Origin: WTFY01 sp965205685
GTDB taxonomy: Bacteria > Pseudomonadota > Gammaproteobacteria > UBA4575
Assembly (NCBI GenBank): GCA_965205685.1
Contig: OZ242174.1
Span: 682,001 to 746,000, forward strand
Length of the DNA stretch: 64,000 bases
Direction: 5' to 3'
Shown here: positions 16,670 to 25,025 of the stretch, in pieces
How positions within the stretch are numbered: the first letter of the stretch is position 1
How the letters are laid out: each line of letters starts with the position of its first letter
Notes under the pieces: model-generated
What the model was told of the DNA's origin: nothing
The model's database searches: none
The model's input: the letters and a program-made list of their open reading frames with translations, nothing else
Made by a program: the position numbers and the translations under genes

Positions 16670-18577
16670 ATGCCAACCATCACCCTGCCTGACGGCACCC
16701 AGAAAGAATTTACAGACCCGGTTACGATCCAGCAGGTCGCAGAATCCATCGGCCCGGGACTTGCTAAGGCGACCATCGCCGGGCGCATCGACGGACAGCT
16801 GGCCGATGCCTGTGTGAGCATCACCGAGGATGCCCGCGTGGAGATCGTCACCAACAAGGACCCGGACGGGGTCGACATCATCCGCCACTCCTTTGCCCAC
16901 CTGATGGGGCATGCGATCAAGCAGCTGTACCCCACCGCCAAGATGGCCATCGGTCCGGTCATCGAGAACGGCTTCTACTACGACGTGGACTACGAGCGCT
17001 CGTTTACCCCGGAAGACCTGGAAGCCATAGAAAAGCGCATGGGCGAGCTGATCGTTGAGGACTACGACGTCATCCGCGAAGTCGTCAGCCGCGCCCAGGC
17101 AGTGGACACGTTCAGGCAGCGCGACGAGGACTACAAGGTCGAGATCGCCTCTGAGATTCCCGACGATGAAATCATCGCGCTCTACCACCACCAGGAATAC
17201 ACCGACATGTGCCGCGGCCCGCACGTGCCCAACACGCGCCACCTGCGCGCCTTCAAGCTGACCCGCCTGGCGGGCTCGTACTGGCGCGGCGATGCCAGCA
17301 ACAAGATGCTGCAGCGCATCTATGGCACGGCCTGGGCCGACAAGAAGCAGCTCAAGCACTACCTGACCCAGCTCGAGGAGGCGCAAAAGCGCGACCACCG
17401 CAAGCTCGGCAAGCAGATGGACCTGTTCCACTTCCAGGACGAGGCCCCGGGCATGGTGTTCTGGCACGAGCGCGGGCTGATCCTGTACCAGCAGGTCGAG
17501 GCCTACGTCCGCGAGAAGATCCGCGCATACGGCTACCAGGAGGTGTCCACCCCGCAGATCCTGGACCGAAAGCTGTGGGAGAAATCCGGGCACTGGGACA
17601 AGTTCGGCGACATGATCTTTGCCACGTCCTCGGAAAACCGCGAGTACGCGATCAAGCCGATGAACTGTCCCGGGCATATCCAGATCTACAACCAGGGCCT
17701 GAAGAGTTACCGCGACCTGCCGTTCAAGCTTTCCGAGTTCGGCCTGGTGCACCGCAACGAGCCCTCCGGAACCCTGCACGGCCTGTTGCGTGCCAGGCGT
17801 TTCGTGCAGGACGACGCGCATGTTTTCTGCACCCGGGACCAGCTCGCCGGGGAAGTGCGCGAACTGATCGATCTGACCTTCGAGGTCTACCGAGACTTCG
17901 GTTTCGAGAACATTGACCTGGCTTTCTCGACCCGCCCGGAGCAGCGCGTTGGAGAGGACGAGCTCTGGGACGAGGCCGAGGCCGCACTGCAGCAAGTGCT
18001 GGAGGACCAAGGCCTGGAATACAAGCTGCAGCCGGGCGAGGGCGCATTCTACGGCCCCAAGATCGAGTTCACGCTGCGCGACAGCATCGGCCGGGTGTGG
18101 CAGTGCGGCACGATCCAGGTGGACTTCTCCATGCCGGGGCGCCTCGATGCCTCCTACGTGGCCGAGGACGGTACGCGCCAAGTGCCGGTCATGATCCATC
18201 GCGCGATCCTGGGTTCGCTTGAGCGCTTTATCGGAATCCTGATCGAGAACTACGCAGGCGATTTGCCGTTCTGGCTGGCACCCGTGCAGGCAGTTTTGCT
18301 CAATATCACGGACCGCCAGGCCGAGCATGTACGCTCGGCGGAAGAAATGCTTAGGAATCAAGGCTTCAGGGTGATCTCCGACTTGAGAAATGAAAAGATT
18401 GGCTATAAGATTCGAGAGCATACGATCACACACATCCCGTACATGCTGGTGGCGGGCGATCGTGAAGTGGCTGCAAATCAGTTGGCCGTTCGTACACGTG
18501 GAGGTGAAGACCTGGGGCCGATGGCACTCGAGGCCATCGCGCAGAGGTTCATGGAGCACGGGGTACGCGGCCATTAA
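16670..18577 (+). CDS. thrS: Threonyl-tRNA synthetase
   Basis: This enzyme charges tRNA-Thr. The 635 residues give the full class II layout: TGS domain (1-62, MPTITLPDGTQKEF), editing domain with HSFAHLMGHAIKQL and later YHHQEYTDMCRGPH, the catalytic core with MNCPGHIQIY, HRNEPSGTLHGLLRAR and HVFC, and the C-terminal anticodon-binding domain. The ATG at 16670 is chosen because GGAG lies 7 bases upstream and the TGS domain begins here; the frame extends 12 codons farther upstream without similarity. It is the first gene of the thrS-infC-rpmI-rplT set. The 195-base leader carries two imperfect copies of TTGTGGTTC...CA-AATG-GTG, but I cannot identify an operator. Confidence 0.97.
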   Translation: MPTITLPDGTQKEFTDPVTIQQVAESIGPGLAKATIAGRIDGQLADACVSITEDARVEIVTNKDPDGVDIIRHSFAHLMGHAIKQLYPTAKMAIGPVIENGFYYDVDYERSFTPEDLEAIEKRMGELIVEDYDVIREVVSRAQAVDTFRQRDEDYKVEIASEIPDDEIIALYHHQEYTDMCRGPHVPNTRHLRAFKLTRLAGSYWRGDASNKMLQRIYGTAWADKKQLKHYLTQLEEAQKRDHRKLGKQMDLFHFQDEAPGMVFWHERGLILYQQVEAYVREKIRAYGYQEVSTPQILDRKLWEKSGHWDKFGDMIFATSSENREYAIKPMNCPGHIQIYNQGLKSYRDLPFKLSEFGLVHRNEPSGTLHGLLRARRFVQDDAHVFCTRDQLAGEVRELIDLTFEVYRDFGFENIDLAFSTRPEQRVGEDELWDEAEAALQQVLEDQGLEYKLQPGEGAFYGPKIEFTLRDSIGRVWQCGTIQVDFSMPGRLDASYVAEDGTRQVPVMIHRAILGSLERFIGILIENYAGDLPFWLAPVQAVLLNITDRQAEHVRSAEEMLRNQGFRVISDLRNEKIGYKIREHTITHIPYMLVAGDREVAANQLAVRTRGGEDLGPMALEAIAQRFMEHGVRGH

Positions 18578-18595
18578 TTTTTGGAGGAACGGAAT

Positions 18596-19117
18596 ATTAG
18601 CGTAGCGAAAGTAACCCGATTGAATGATGAAATTACCGGGCAGGAAGTCCGACTGATCGGACTGGACGGCGAGAACGTGGGAGTAGTGGCCATCAGCGAG
18701 GCCCAGCAGATTGCACAGGACGCCGACCTTGACCTGGTAGAGATTGCCCCGAATGCCACCCCTCCCGTTTGCCGGGTCATGGACTACGGCAAGTTCAAGT
18801 TTCAGCAAAGCAAGAAGGCCCAGGTGGCCAGAAAGAAGCAGAAACTGATCCATGTGAAGGAAATCAAGTTCCGCCCAGGTACGGAGGAAGGCGATTATCA
18901 GGTTAAGATGAGAAAGATCACCGAATTTTTAACGAACGGCGACAAGACCAAGGTGACCGTTCGCTTCCGGGGCCGGGAGATGATGCATCAGGAACTGGGG
19001 GGCGTGTTGCTGGACCGCATCGAGAAGGACCTGGAGCCCTACGGCGAAGTGGAACAACGGCCCAAAATGGAAGGACGCCAACTGGTCATGGTGTTCACCC
19101 CGCTGCGAAAAAAATGA
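18596..19117 (+). CDS. infC: Translation initiation factor IF-3, AUU start
   Basis: IF-3 binds the 30S subunit and checks the start codon and initiator tRNA. The protein has both domains: RLNDEITGQEVRLIGLDGENVGV, then NATPPVCRVMDYGKF, and the C-terminal block IKFRPGTEEGDYQVKMRKI and RFRGREM. The start is set at ATT 18596: it is 8 bases behind GGAGG (18583-18587) and gives 173 residues, close to the usual 180. The TTG at 18581 overlaps this ribosome-binding site and is unlikely. A rare AUU start in infC is the known basis of autoregulation in Escherichia coli, where IF-3 discriminates against its own message; the same control is inferred here. It follows thrS by 18 bases. Confidence 0.95.
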   Translation: MSVAKVTRLNDEITGQEVRLIGLDGENVGVVAISEAQQIAQDADLDLVEIAPNATPPVCRVMDYGKFKFQQSKKAQVARKKQKLIHVKEIKFRPGTEEGDYQVKMRKITEFLTNGDKTKVTVRFRGREMMHQELGGVLLDRIEKDLEPYGEVEQRPKMEGRQLVMVFTPLRKK

Positions 19118-19136
19118 ATCCGTCAGGAATACAGAC

Positions 19137-19334
19137 ATGCCAAAACTAAAGACAAACCGTGGCGCAGCCAAGCGCTTCAAGAAAACCGCAGGCGGTGGCT
19201 ACAAGCGCATCCAGTCCCATGCCCGTCACATCCTGACGAAGAAAAGCACCAAGCGTAAACGCCAGCTGCGCGCAGGCACGACCATTGCAGACGCGGACGT
19301 GAAATCCGTACGGCAGATGCTGCCCTACGCATGA
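19137..19334 (+). CDS. rpmI: 50S ribosomal protein L35
   Basis: The 65 residues have the full family length and composition, beginning MPKLKTNRGAAKRFKKT and including SHARHILTKKSTKRKRQLR. L35 is a small basic protein of the large subunit. It lies 19 bases behind infC and 32 bases ahead of rplT. In Escherichia coli L20 represses translation of rpmI and itself through the rpmI leader; the same arrangement would allow this here, but I did not identify the binding structure. Confidence 0.97.
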   Translation: MPKLKTNRGAAKRFKKTAGGGYKRIQSHARHILTKKSTKRKRQLRAGTTIADADVKSVRQMLPYA

Positions 19335-19366
19335 CACGCGTGGCCTAAGGAAACCCGGAGACAACC

Positions 19367-19719
19367 ATGCCAAGAGCAAAGAGGGCCGTAGTGGCACGAG
19401 CCCGACACAAGAAATCCTGGCCAAGGCCAAGGGATATTACGGCGCCCGCAGCAACACCTTTCGTGTAGCCAAGCAGGCGGTGATCAAGGCGGGGCAATAT
19501 GCCTACCGTGACCGCAGGCAGCGAAAGCGCCAGTTCCGATCCCTGTGGATCGTGCGCATCAATGCCGCTGCACGACAGTTCGGCCTGTCGTACAGTCGTC
19601 TGATGGACGGGCTGAACAAGGCTTCCGTGCAAATTGACCGCAAGGTGTTGGCAGACCTGGCCGTTCATGATATCGATACGTTTGGCAAAATCGCCGAAAG
19701 AGCGAAGGCAAGCTTGTAG
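19367..19719 (+). CDS. rplT: 50S ribosomal protein L20, apparent one-base frameshift
   Basis: L20 binds 23S rRNA and is required early in large-subunit assembly. The protein reads MPRAKRAVVARARHKK from the ATG at 19367, then the frame is lost at AAGAAATCC (19409-19417). Adding one A to the AAA run restores ILAKAKGYYGARSNTF and joins it to the second half, VIKAGQYAYRDRRQRKRQF and on to the TAG at 19719. With that correction the protein has the normal length of about 118 residues. All downstream sequence is well conserved, so the gene is almost surely intact in the cell and the missing base a sequence error; a slippery -1 signal is not obvious. Confidence 0.9.
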
Positions 19720-19770
19720 GTTTAGCTGAATGCCGTTGATGGTTGCATAACCGCCGGTGAAGGTTTCGTG

Positions 19771-19799
19771 AAAGGGAAAGGCTTTGCCTTTCCCTTTTT
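19771..19799 (+). terminator. Rho-independent terminator between rplT and pheS
   Basis: AAAGGGAAAGGC (19771-19782), loop TTT, then the exact complement GCCTTTCCCTTT (19786-19797) running into a T tract. The 12-base perfect stem is the clearest terminator in the window. It may end the thrS-rplT unit fully or act as an attenuator for pheST, as the equivalent position does in Escherichia coli. Confidence 0.88.
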
Positions 19800-19826
19800 G
19801 TTTGAACCCTGGGTGTTGACGAACTG

Positions 19827-20828
19827 ATGACTGATCTTGATTCCCTGGAGGCTGCGGCCCTTGGAGAGATCCAGACGGCCCAAGATGCCGATGCCCTGGA
19901 TGCCGTGCGCGTGCGCTATCTCGGGAAAAAGGGCGTGCTCACGGAAAGGCTCAAGACACTGGGCACGCTGCCGAGTGACGAGCGCCCGGCCGCCGGGCAG
20001 CAAATCAACCGCATCAAGTCCAGCCTCCAGCAGGCCATCGCCGAGAAGAAATCCGGCTTCGAGCAGTCCGACCTGCAACACCGGCTGGGTCGCGAAGCCC
20101 TGGATGTCACCCTGCCGGGGCGTCGCCAGGACCTCGGCAGCCTGCACCCGGTCACGCACACGCGGATCCGCATCCGTGAGTATTTCGAGCGGTTCGGATT
20201 CTCGGTGGAAGAGGGGCCCGAGGTGGAGGACGAGTTCCACAATTTCGAAGCCCTGAACATCCCGGCACATCATCCTGCACGGGCCATGCATGACACCTTT
20301 TACTTCGGCGACGGCATGCTGTTGCGAACGCATACCTCATCGGTGCAGATCCGCTACATGCAACACAACAGCCCGCCCCTTCGCATCATCGCACCCGGCC
20401 GGGTGTACCGCTGCGACTCGGATCCGACCCACAGCCCCATGTTTCACCAGGTCGAGGGCCTGCTGGTCGATGAGCACACGTCCTTCGCACATCTGAAGAG
20501 CATGCTGGTCAAGTTCCTGCAGACCTTTTTTGAAGATGAAGCCCTGCAGGTCCGGTTCAGGCCGTCGTATTTCCCGTTCACCGAGCCCTCGGCGGAAATC
20601 GACGTTGCCATACCCGGTTCCGAGCCCGGGAATCTGCGTTGGCTCGAGATACTGGGATGCGGCATGGTGCATCCTGCGGTGTTCGAGCAGGTCGGCATCG
20701 ACCCCAAGCGCTACCGCGGATACGCGTTCGGAATGGGCGTTGAGCGCCTCGCCATGCTGCGCTACCAGATCGATGATTTGCGCCTGTTTTTCGAAAACGA
20801 TCTGCGTTTTCTCAAGCAGTTCACATGA
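19827..20828 (+). CDS. pheS: Phenylalanyl-tRNA synthetase alpha subunit
   Basis: The catalytic subunit of the (alpha-beta)2 enzyme that charges tRNA-Phe. The 333 residues contain an N-terminal coiled coil and the class II core: HPVTHTRIRIREYFERFGF, the motif 2 region RVYRCDSDPTHSPMFHQVEGL, and near the end YRGYAFGMGVERLAMLRY (motif 3). The ATG overlaps by one base the stop of a short Phe-rich frame that runs through the preceding terminator. pheT follows after 10 bases. Confidence 0.97.
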   Translation: MTDLDSLEAAALGEIQTAQDADALDAVRVRYLGKKGVLTERLKTLGTLPSDERPAAGQQINRIKSSLQQAIAEKKSGFEQSDLQHRLGREALDVTLPGRRQDLGSLHPVTHTRIRIREYFERFGFSVEEGPEVEDEFHNFEALNIPAHHPARAMHDTFYFGDGMLLRTHTSSVQIRYMQHNSPPLRIIAPGRVYRCDSDPTHSPMFHQVEGLLVDEHTSFAHLKSMLVKFLQTFFEDEALQVRFRPSYFPFTEPSAEIDVAIPGSEPGNLRWLEILGCGMVHPAVFEQVGIDPKRYRGYAFGMGVERLAMLRYQIDDLRLFFENDLRFLKQFT

Positions 20829-20838
20829 GGCTCACGAC

Positions 20839-23226
20839 ATGCAGGTAAGCGAACGCTGGTTACGTGAATGGGTGGACCCGTCCACCGACACGCAGCATCT
20901 TGCCGAGGTGCTGACCATGGCCGGGCTCGAGGTCGACAGCCTCTCGCCGGCAGCCCCCGCGTTTTCGAACATCGTGACCGCAAAAATCACGGCGCTTGAC
21001 TCGCACACCGAGGACGGGGAATACCATGTGTGCCAGGTCGACGATGGCTCCGGCGAGCCGCTCACCGTCGTGTGCGCGGCGAACAATGTTAAGGCCGGGA
21101 TGATGGCGGCGCTGGCACGAGTCGGGGCCCGACTGCCGGGCGGCACCGAAATCGAGGCAAAGACACTGCACGGGGTGGAGTCCACAGGGATGCTTTGCTC
21201 CTTCGCGGAACTGGGACTGGCCGAGGCATCCGAGGGGATCATCGAGTTGCCCGATGCCTGTGATCCAGGCACCGATCTCCATGAATACCTGAAGCTCGAT
21301 GACACCGTCATCGACATCGACCTGACGCCCAACCGCGCGGACTGTCTCAGCGTTCAGGGGCTGGCACGGGAAGTGTCGGCACTGCTTGAGTCACCCATCG
21401 AGGAGGTGGCGTGCCCGACAATTGCAGCCTCGACCGATACGGCGTTTCCGGTCTCGATCGAGGCGCCCGAGGCCTGTGCTCGCTATGTCGGGCGAGCCAT
21501 CACGGGGGTGAAAGGGGGCATCGCGAGCCCCCTGTGGATGCAAGAGAAATTGCGCCGTAGCGGGCTGCGTGCAGTCAATGCTATCACCGACATCACCAAT
21601 TATGTGATGCTGGAACTCGGCCAGCCCATGCATGCCTTCGACCTGGACAAGCTCGATTCCGGGATTGTCGTTCGCTTCGCACGGACCTCGGAGTCCCTGC
21701 ACCTGCTCAATGGCCAGGAAGTTGCTCTGTCCGCGGACGAGCTGGTGATTGCGGATGCCGAAAGTCCATTGGCCCTGGCCGGCATCATGGGAGGTGAGCG
21801 TTCCTGCGTCGGGGACCAAACGCACACGGTGTTTCTGGAAGCCGCCTGGTTTCACCCGCGCGCACTTGCCGGGATCGCACGAAGACACGGCTTGCATACG
21901 GATTCCTCGCACCGCTTCGAGCGCGGTGTTGACCCGGACCTGGCGCACTTCGCCATGCAGCGGGCCACCCAGCTGATTCTTGAGATCGCAGGCGGGGAAG
22001 CCGGTCCTGTGGTCTGCGAGGAAGATAGCGCACGCCTGCCGCAAACTGCGGAAATCGAGCTCGAGTGTTCCCGGGCGAAGGACCTGCTGGGGATTGAGCT
22101 TTCCGCCGATGAAATCGAGAAGTTGCTGGTTCGCCTGCGATGCCAGGTCCAGCGCTCCGGGGAACGCCTGCACGTGGTCCCTCCCGGATTTCGCACTGAC
22201 CTCGCTATCGAGGCTGACCTGATCGAGGAGATTGCACGCCTGAAGGGGTACGAGGCCATCCCACTGACCTATGAGGAGTCTATCTCCCTGGATACCCGGG
22301 GCCAGGTGGCACACACCAGGCCATTCGAATCGATGAAGCAGGCTCTGGTGGGCAGCGGCTACAATGAGATCATCTCGTTCAGCTTTGTGAGCCAGGAGAT
22401 GGAAACCCTGTTCAATCCGGAGCACCGGGCCAAGGCCCTGGAAAACCCGATCTCGCAGGAACTGTCGGTGATGCGCAGCAGTCTCTGGCCCGGCCTGGTG
22501 CAGGCGGCCATGCACAATTTCAACCGCCAGCAAGAGCGCATCCGCTTCTTCGAGCACGGGCTGCAGTTTTGCCAGACCCCGGAGGGCCTTTTGCAGCGCC
22601 CGGTCTTGGCCGGGCTGATTTGCGGAAATTGTGAACCCGAGCAGTGGGGTGCTGCCCCGAGGGAGGTCGACTTCTACGATCTCAAGGGCGACGTGGAACG
22701 GCTTTTGGAGGTGGCTCGGCTGCCACAGGATGAGTTCCGGGTTTCACCTCTGGAAGACCCGGCCCTGCACCCGGGGCAGGCCGCGAAAATCCTGCACGGG
22801 GATGCGATGCTGGCCCGGTTCGGTGCCCTGCATCCGCGCATCCAGGCCGTCCTCGAAATCAGCCAGACGGTGTACCTGTTCGAGCTGCAGCTGGATGAAA
22901 TTTCGCAGCGCTTGCCAGAGCCGGTGTTCCGTCCGCTGTCGAAATACCCGCTGATCCGCCGGGACATCACCCTGATCGTGGACGAGGCCGTGAGTGCCGC
23001 TGAGATCCGCTCAAACATTGAACAAATGCAAATCCCCATTCTGCAGCATGTGGGAATCTTCAGCGTGTATACCGGAAAGGGTATAAAAAAAGGGAAGAAA
23101 AGCATATCTTTAGGCTTGATTTTGCAAGAGTTTTCACGCACCCTTACAGACAAAGAAGTAGAACAAACCATCACATCAATTGTTTCCCAACTTGAACACC
23201 AGGTTGGAGCGGGGATGAGAAGCTAA
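20839..23226 (+). CDS. pheT: Phenylalanyl-tRNA synthetase beta subunit
   Basis: The 795-residue subunit forms the heterotetramer with PheS and carries the editing and tRNA-binding parts. The order is as in the family: N-terminal tRNA-binding fold (residues about 40-150), B3/B4 editing region with NAITDITNYVMLELGQPMHAFD, B5 domain, the pseudo-catalytic core, and the C-terminal ferredoxin-like anticodon-binding domain (RDITLIVDEAV onward). The start MQVSERWLREWVDP is at 20839; the frame extends upstream over pheS without similarity. ihfA begins 5 bases after the stop, so the unit continues. Confidence 0.97.
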   Translation: MQVSERWLREWVDPSTDTQHLAEVLTMAGLEVDSLSPAAPAFSNIVTAKITALDSHTEDGEYHVCQVDDGSGEPLTVVCAANNVKAGMMAALARVGARLPGGTEIEAKTLHGVESTGMLCSFAELGLAEASEGIIELPDACDPGTDLHEYLKLDDTVIDIDLTPNRADCLSVQGLAREVSALLESPIEEVACPTIAASTDTAFPVSIEAPEACARYVGRAITGVKGGIASPLWMQEKLRRSGLRAVNAITDITNYVMLELGQPMHAFDLDKLDSGIVVRFARTSESLHLLNGQEVALSADELVIADAESPLALAGIMGGERSCVGDQTHTVFLEAAWFHPRALAGIARRHGLHTDSSHRFERGVDPDLAHFAMQRATQLILEIAGGEAGPVVCEEDSARLPQTAEIELECSRAKDLLGIELSADEIEKLLVRLRCQVQRSGERLHVVPPGFRTDLAIEADLIEEIARLKGYEAIPLTYEESISLDTRGQVAHTRPFESMKQALVGSGYNEIISFSFVSQEMETLFNPEHRAKALENPISQELSVMRSSLWPGLVQAAMHNFNRQQERIRFFEHGLQFCQTPEGLLQRPVLAGLICGNCEPEQWGAAPREVDFYDLKGDVERLLEVARLPQDEFRVSPLEDPALHPGQAAKILHGDAMLARFGALHPRIQAVLEISQTVYLFELQLDEISQRLPEPVFRPLSKYPLIRRDITLIVDEAVSAAEIRSNIEQMQIPILQHVGIFSVYTGKGIKKGKKSISLGLILQEFSRTLTDKEVEQTITSIVSQLEHQVGAGMRS

Positions 23227-23231
23227 GTGCG

Positions 23232-23531
23232 ATGGCGCTGACCAAAGCCCAAATGGCCGAGAATCTGTTTGAGGAGTTGGGCCTCAACAAACGCGAGGCC
23301 AAGGAACTCGTCGAAGTCTTTTTTGAAGAAGTCCGGAATGCCCTGGAACAAAGCCGCGAAGTCAAGCTCTCCGGTTTTGGCAACTTCATCTTGCGGGACA
23401 AGAACCAACGTCCCGGACGGAACCCCAAGACCGGTGAGGAAATCCCGATTTCTGCCAGACGTGTGGTGACCTTCCGTCCCGGGCAGAAGTTGAAAGCAAG
23501 AGTCGAGGCGTATGTTGGAAATCAGCAATAA
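23232..23531 (+). CDS. ihfA: Integration host factor subunit alpha
   Basis: A 99-residue HU/IHF-family DNA-bending protein. MALTKAQMAENLFEELGLNKREAKELVE forms the helical body. GFGNFILRDKNQRPGRNPKTGEEI carries the beta arm with the proline (RPGRNP) that inserts into the DNA minor groove. The position right behind pheT identifies it as the alpha subunit. It works with IhfB in replication, recombination and transcription. The end overlaps the start of the MerR gene by 20 bases. Confidence 0.96.
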   Translation: MALTKAQMAENLFEELGLNKREAKELVEVFFEEVRNALEQSREVKLSGFGNFILRDKNQRPGRNPKTGEEIPISARRVVTFRPGQKLKARVEAYVGNQQ

Positions 23532-23868
23532 CGATGAATTGCCGCCGATTCCAGGAAAACGCTACTTTACGATTGGCGAAGTCAGCGAACTTTGCAGGGT
23601 AAAATCCCATGTGCTGCGGTACTGGGAACAGGAATTTCCTTCCCTGAAACCGGTCAAGCGGCGTGGCAATCGCCGTTACTACCAGCGCCATGACGTGATC
23701 CTGATTCGCCAGATCCGTGACCTGCTGTATGTGCAGGGGTACACCATCGGTGGCGCGCGCCAGAAGCTGTCGGGGTCCTCGGCCAAGGAAGACACGAGTC
23801 AGAGCCAGCAACTCGTCCACCAGATGCGGGTCGAGCTTGAGGATCTGTTGCAGGTTTTGAAGCGCTGA
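23512..23868 (+). CDS. MerR-family transcriptional regulator
   Basis: The 118 residues begin with a MerR-type winged helix: YFTIGEVSELCRVKSHVLRYWEQEFPSL and then KRRGNRRYYQRHDVILIRQIRDLLYVQGYTI. The C-terminus is a short coiled coil, without cysteines for metal sensing or a separate ligand domain. A small MerR protein at this place, overlapping ihfA and followed by tRNA-Pro, is conserved in many Gammaproteobacteria, and its target is not known to me. The overlap of 20 bases with ihfA suggests coupled translation. Confidence 0.88.
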   Translation: MLEISNNDELPPIPGKRYFTIGEVSELCRVKSHVLRYWEQEFPSLKPVKRRGNRRYYQRHDVILIRQIRDLLYVQGYTIGGARQKLSGSSAKEDTSQSQQLVHQMRVELEDLLQVLKR

Positions 23869-23896
23869 TTGTTCTCCCAGTAAATTTCTGTACTAT
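23869..23896 (+). promoter_or_regulatory. Promoter of tRNA-Pro
   Basis: TTGTTC (23869-23874), a 16-base spacer and TACTAT (23891-23896) end 14 bases before the mature tRNA start at 23911, a fitting distance for a tRNA promoter. Confidence 0.65.
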
Positions 23897-23910
23897 GTGC
23901 CAACGAATAT

Positions 23911-23987
23911 CGGGGTGTAGCGCAGCCTGGTAGCGCACCGCAATGGGGTTGCGGTGGTCGGAGGTTCAAATCCTCTCACCCCGACCA
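23911..23987 (+). tRNA. tRNA-Pro (anticodon GGG)
   Basis: A complete 77-nt cloverleaf: acceptor CGGGGTG/CACCCCG, anticodon stem CCGCA/TGCGG around the loop ATGGGGT, T arm GGAGGTTCAAATCCTC, discriminator A and encoded CCA. No integrase or repeat of the 3' end is seen beside it; the neighbouring genes are core. Confidence 0.97.
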
Positions 23988-24056
23988 TTATTGGATGGGT
24001 CCTTACCGGGGACATGGATAAAACCCGTTCGAGCACAACAGCCAAACCTTCTACCA

Positions 24057-24884
24057 ATGTCATCAACTATTCACGTGGATCTTGAGTTCCTGTTGCTGGC
24101 CGGCACTCTGGTGACTGGCCTGGTCTGGCTGCTCGACCGGTATTACCTTCGCGGTCGGCGGGCTGCAAAGGCGGCTGCTTCCGGGGGTCAGGTGACCGCA
24201 TCCGGGAAGGATTCGCGTGAGCGCGATCCCTGGTTTATCGAGTTCTGCATTTCGTTTTTCCCGATCCTTCTGATCGTGCTGGTGCTTCGCTCCTTCATCG
24301 CTGAACCCTTCCGCATACCCTCAGGTTCCATGATGCCCACCCTGTTGCACGGCGACTTTATCCTCGTGAACAAGTTCAGCTACGGGGTCCGGTTGCCTGT
24401 CCTACACACCAAGATCTGGGAAACCGGAGAACCACAACGCGGGGACGTTGCGGTGTTTCGTTTCCCGACTGATCCCTCCGCGGACTACATCAAGCGCATC
24501 ATCGGTCTGCCGGGGGATTTCATCGAGTACAGGAACAAGACGATCTTCATCAACCACCGCCCCATGGCGCAGGTCGAAACCGGCGTGTATCACGGGGTCG
24601 GTGCCAACAGCGTGATGAACGGCATCCCAATGTACAGTGAGGACCTGCAGGTGCTGACGCACGGTGTGCTGGTCCGTGACCCGAAACGTAACCGGCCGAT
24701 TGCAGAACACGTCCCTGAGAACCACTACTTTGTCATGGGCGACAATCGCGACCACAGCAGCGACAGTCGAAGCTGGGGCTTTGTCCCGGAAAAAAACTTG
24801 GTGGGCCGGGCCTTTTTGGTGTGGATGAACTGGGACTATGCCGGCAAGAACTTCGACTTCGATCGTATCGGCGAGAAGATCTAG
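24057..24884 (+). CDS. lepB: Signal peptidase I
   Basis: The inner-membrane serine protease that removes signal peptides in the periplasm. With the start at 24057 the protein has 275 residues. The first membrane segment is FLLLAGTLVTGLVWLL (11-26), followed by a basic cytoplasmic loop and a second segment (about 61-79). The catalytic dyad is Ser91 in RIPSGSM and Lys146 in DYIKRIIGLPGD; GDNRDHSSDSR marks the conserved box near the C-terminus. The frame is open farther upstream into tRNA-Pro, so the ATG at 24057 is the first sensible start although its ribosome-binding site is poor. lepA, often upstream of lepB, is absent here. Confidence 0.94.
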   Translation: MSSTIHVDLEFLLLAGTLVTGLVWLLDRYYLRGRRAAKAAASGGQVTASGKDSRERDPWFIEFCISFFPILLIVLVLRSFIAEPFRIPSGSMMPTLLHGDFILVNKFSYGVRLPVLHTKIWETGEPQRGDVAVFRFPTDPSADYIKRIIGLPGDFIEYRNKTIFINHRPMAQVETGVYHGVGANSVMNGIPMYSEDLQVLTHGVLVRDPKRNRPIAEHVPENHYFVMGDNRDHSSDSRSWGFVPEKNLVGRAFLVWMNWDYAGKNFDFDRIGEKI

Positions 24885-24909
24885 CAACACACCGTTGCGG
24901 GGCAGGCAA

Positions 24910-24937
24910 TTGGTCTCCCAGACCAGGCTGGTATAAA
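24910..24937 (+). promoter_or_regulatory. Promoter with overlapping dyad ahead of rnc-era-recO
   Basis: TTGGTC (24910-24915), a 16-base spacer and TATAAA (24932-24937). The perfect inverted repeat GGTCTCCCAGACC (24912-24924) overlaps the -35 box and could be an operator. In Escherichia coli RNase III degrades its own leader; the 90-base leader here could be such a target, but I did not identify a long hairpin. Confidence 0.55.
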
Positions 24938-25025
24938 ATCACCGGCGCGTAATACTGAATTGCAGCAAACCATACGTGATCCCGACCTCGTGCGCGATAG
25001 CCCCTGAAGACTGACAGTAAATAGA

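Noticed and set aside
15743..18853. A 1,036-codon open frame on the minus strand across the BASS gene, thrS and infC
   Set aside because: It is antisense to three well-identified genes and resembles nothing; GC-rich codon use on the plus strand keeps stops away in this frame.
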